A stretch of 64,000 bases of DNA from Nonlabens sp. MB-3u-79 (lineage in GTDB: Bacteria; Bacteroidota; Bacteroidia; Flavobacteriales; Flavobacteriaceae): contig NZ_CP025116.1 in the NCBI RefSeq assembly GCF_002831625.1, positions 2,471,501 through 2,535,500 on the forward strand, read 5' to 3'. Positions 62,796 through 64,000 of the stretch are shown in pieces; position 1 is the first letter of the stretch; each line of letters starts with the position of its first letter. The position numbers and the translations under genes were made by a program. The notes beneath the pieces are model-generated. The model searched no databases. It was not told the DNA's origin and worked only from the letters and a program-made list of their open reading frames with translations.

Positions 62796-63815
62796 TTGGG
62801 ACAAGCTACGAGAAATTTCACCGATAAACTTTTCCTGGTTCTTAAAGGAATAGCCATGGGGACCGCAAATAAGGTTCCCGGTATCAGCGGTGGTGTCGTA
62901 GCTTATGTAGGTGGATTCTACGAAGAGTTCATTTACTCCTTACAAAAACTCAACCTTAAAGCTTTAAAGTTGCTTCTTACAGGGAGGTTTGGTGTGTTTT
63001 TTGATTATATCAATGGGAGGTTTTTGTCCTTACTTATTTTAGGTGAAGCACTCAGTTATTTTACCGTAAGCAAAGGCTTTGATTTACTGATAGAGTACTA
63101 CCCTATTTTAGTTTGGGCCACCTTTTTTGGAATGATATTAGGCTCTATTTACTACATCTCTATCAATTATGGAGAATGGACTCGTAGGAATGTATTGCTC
63201 TTAATCACCGGTATTCTTATAGGAGTTGGCACTTCCCTACTGGATCCTGCAAGACAAAACACCAATTTAATTTTTGTTTTCTTTTGTGGGATGGTCAGTG
63301 TTTCTGGGATGACATTACCTGGGTTAAGTGGTAGTTTTATTTTGATATTACTAGGTAATTACGTTTTGTTATTGGTAGACAGTATCAACGCGTTTTTTGA
63401 CACCATGGTAGCGATTTTACAAGGTGATTTTTCCTGGTGGTTGGATCCTGAACGAATGGAGATGCTCGGCATTCTCGCTTCATTTGTACTGGGTTCCATT
63501 GTAGGTTTAATAAGTCTTTCTCACCTATTAGGCTGGACTATTAAACATTACCGCAATGAAACTAATGCGATGATTATAGGTTTTATAACCGGTTCACTTG
63601 GTGTGGTATGGCCGTGGAAAAAAGAAGTATATCAGTTGACCGATGCTGGTAAAATTGCTATTGATGCCTCTGGAAAGAAAATTTTAGAAAATTACAGCCG
63701 TTATTGGCCTGAAATTAATGACACTCACACTTGGACTGCCTTCTTGATGATCGTCTTAGGAGTTTTAAGTGTTTATTTATTAGATCGTTATGGAAAATAT
63801 CAAAATACCATCTAG
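62796..63815 (+). CDS. DUF368 membrane protein 2
   Basis: This 339-residue paralogue of the previous gene has the same architecture: MGTANKVPGISGGVVAYVGG (near 21-40) and MTLPGLSGSFILILLGNY (near 172-189). It begins with TTG at 62796 directly after the upstream TAA, in the same reading frame; the next in-frame ATG (62856) would cut off the first helix. It may be expressed by coupling or stop-codon readthrough. Its end overlaps aroE by 26 bases. Confidence 0.85.
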   Translation: MGQATRNFTDKLFLVLKGIAMGTANKVPGISGGVVAYVGGFYEEFIYSLQKLNLKALKLLLTGRFGVFFDYINGRFLSLLILGEALSYFTVSKGFDLLIEYYPILVWATFFGMILGSIYYISINYGEWTRRNVLLLITGILIGVGTSLLDPARQNTNLIFVFFCGMVSVSGMTLPGLSGSFILILLGNYVLLLVDSINAFFDTMVAILQGDFSWWLDPERMEMLGILASFVLGSIVGLISLSHLLGWTIKHYRNETNAMIIGFITGSLGVVWPWKKEVYQLTDAGKIAIDASGKKILENYSRYWPEINDTHTWTAFLMIVLGVLSVYLLDRYGKYQNTI

Positions 63816-64000
63816 TGTTTTTGGCTTGGTAGGAAAACGTTTGGATTATAGTTTTTCTCGCGCTTATTTTTCTGAGAAATTTGAAAAACTGAAACTCTCT
63901 GATCACGAGTATAGAAACTATGAAATGAGCAGGGATTTTTTGCTATCCCGCTTTCGCGAAAGCGTCACCTACGACAAAGAATCTCGCACTACAAATGGTA
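63790..64000 (+). CDS. aroE: Shikimate dehydrogenase (partial)
   Basis: The first 70 codons of a gene cut by the window edge. The start is typical of AroE (FGLVGKRLDYSFSRAYFSEK) and reads on to EYRNYEMSRDF, consistent with shikimate binding by the Ser pair in SFS. The enzyme reduces 3-dehydroshikimate to shikimate in aromatic amino acid synthesis. ATG at 63790 overlaps the DUF368 gene by 26 bases. A palindrome near the end is read as SRFRES, a third frame. Confidence 0.88.
   Translation, partial: MENIKIPSSVFGLVGKRLDYSFSRAYFSEKFEKLKLSDHEYRNYEMSRDFLLSRFRESVTYDKESRTTNG
63949..63964. repeat. Iterated palindrome copy 15 (in aroE)
   Basis: A perfect 16-bp copy read as SRFRES. Confidence 0.9.

Noticed and set aside
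1..64000. CRISPR array, prophage, transposase or integron
   Set aside because: I found no regularly spaced direct repeats, transposase or phage genes; the only repeat family is the dispersed palindrome.

Overview
The window is AT-rich, densely coded bacterial chromosome that looks like a marine Flavobacteriaceae member (Bacteroidota), perhaps close to Nonlabens or Dokdonia; the genus is a guess. The evidence is a gliding-motility lipoprotein gene (gldI), a fused E1 alpha/beta 2-oxoacid dehydrogenase, a two-subunit methylmalonyl-CoA mutase beside udk and ftsB/divIC, a fused ResB-CcsA cytochrome c assembly protein, several Bacteroidota-type lipoproteins, and promoters of the TAnnTTTG type. I see no rRNA, tRNA, CRISPR array, insertion sequence or prophage. 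Nearly all genes look like core chromosome.

Layout. 1-3.0 kb: an E1 gene cut by the window edge, a PAP2 phosphatase and a 2-oxoglutarate-type dioxygenase. 3.5-6.5 kb: an unusually long PLP enzyme followed by a small accessory patch of unknown genes, one interrupted by an in-frame TAG. 6.9-13.6 kb: a methyltransferase, a structured intergenic element, ung, then udk-ftsB-mutA-mutB. 13.9-17.4 kb: a CIA30-like protein, envelope proteins and a ferredoxin. 17.5-24.4 kb: acyl-CoA reductase, serC, serA, pirin, a penicillin-binding-type serine hydrolase and small envelope proteins. 24.5-32.1 kb: a DUF1456 protein, ccsBA, a DUF2520 protein, a KdsC-like phosphatase, a UbiA prenyltransferase, Maf and ndk. 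32.5-38.6 kb: nrnA, gldI, a cyclophilin-FKBP lipoprotein, RidA, a nucleoside phosphorylase, a cytosolic substrate-binding-like protein and a tRNA-dihydrouridine synthase with no ordinary start codon. 38.7-47.3 kb: a radical SAM protein, a BNR lipoprotein, an RsmB-type methyltransferase, a PagL-like outer-membrane protein, a GNAT and a WG-repeat protein. 47.6-57.3 kb: purL, a lipoprotein, an MFS transporter, a PAS-LuxR regulator and a large zinc metalloprotease. 57.8-64 kb: spoT, fur and purA, two tandem DUF368 genes, and the start of aroE.

The most striking signal is not a gene. A perfect palindrome, CGCTTTCGCGAAAGCG or close variants, occurs 15 times, about once per 4.3 kb. Eight copies lie inside conserved protein genes, read in all three frames and most often as Ala-Phe-Ala-Lys-Ala. 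Seven lie between genes, some with arms extended to 34 bp. It behaves like a highly iterated, apparently spreading palindromic element or a chromosome-wide protein-binding site.

Other notable points are the dihydrouridine synthase that lacks ATG/GTG/TTG upstream of its flavin-binding motif, the two DUF368 genes that share one frame and are separated only by TAA, and a multi-helix intergenic element at 8003-8104.
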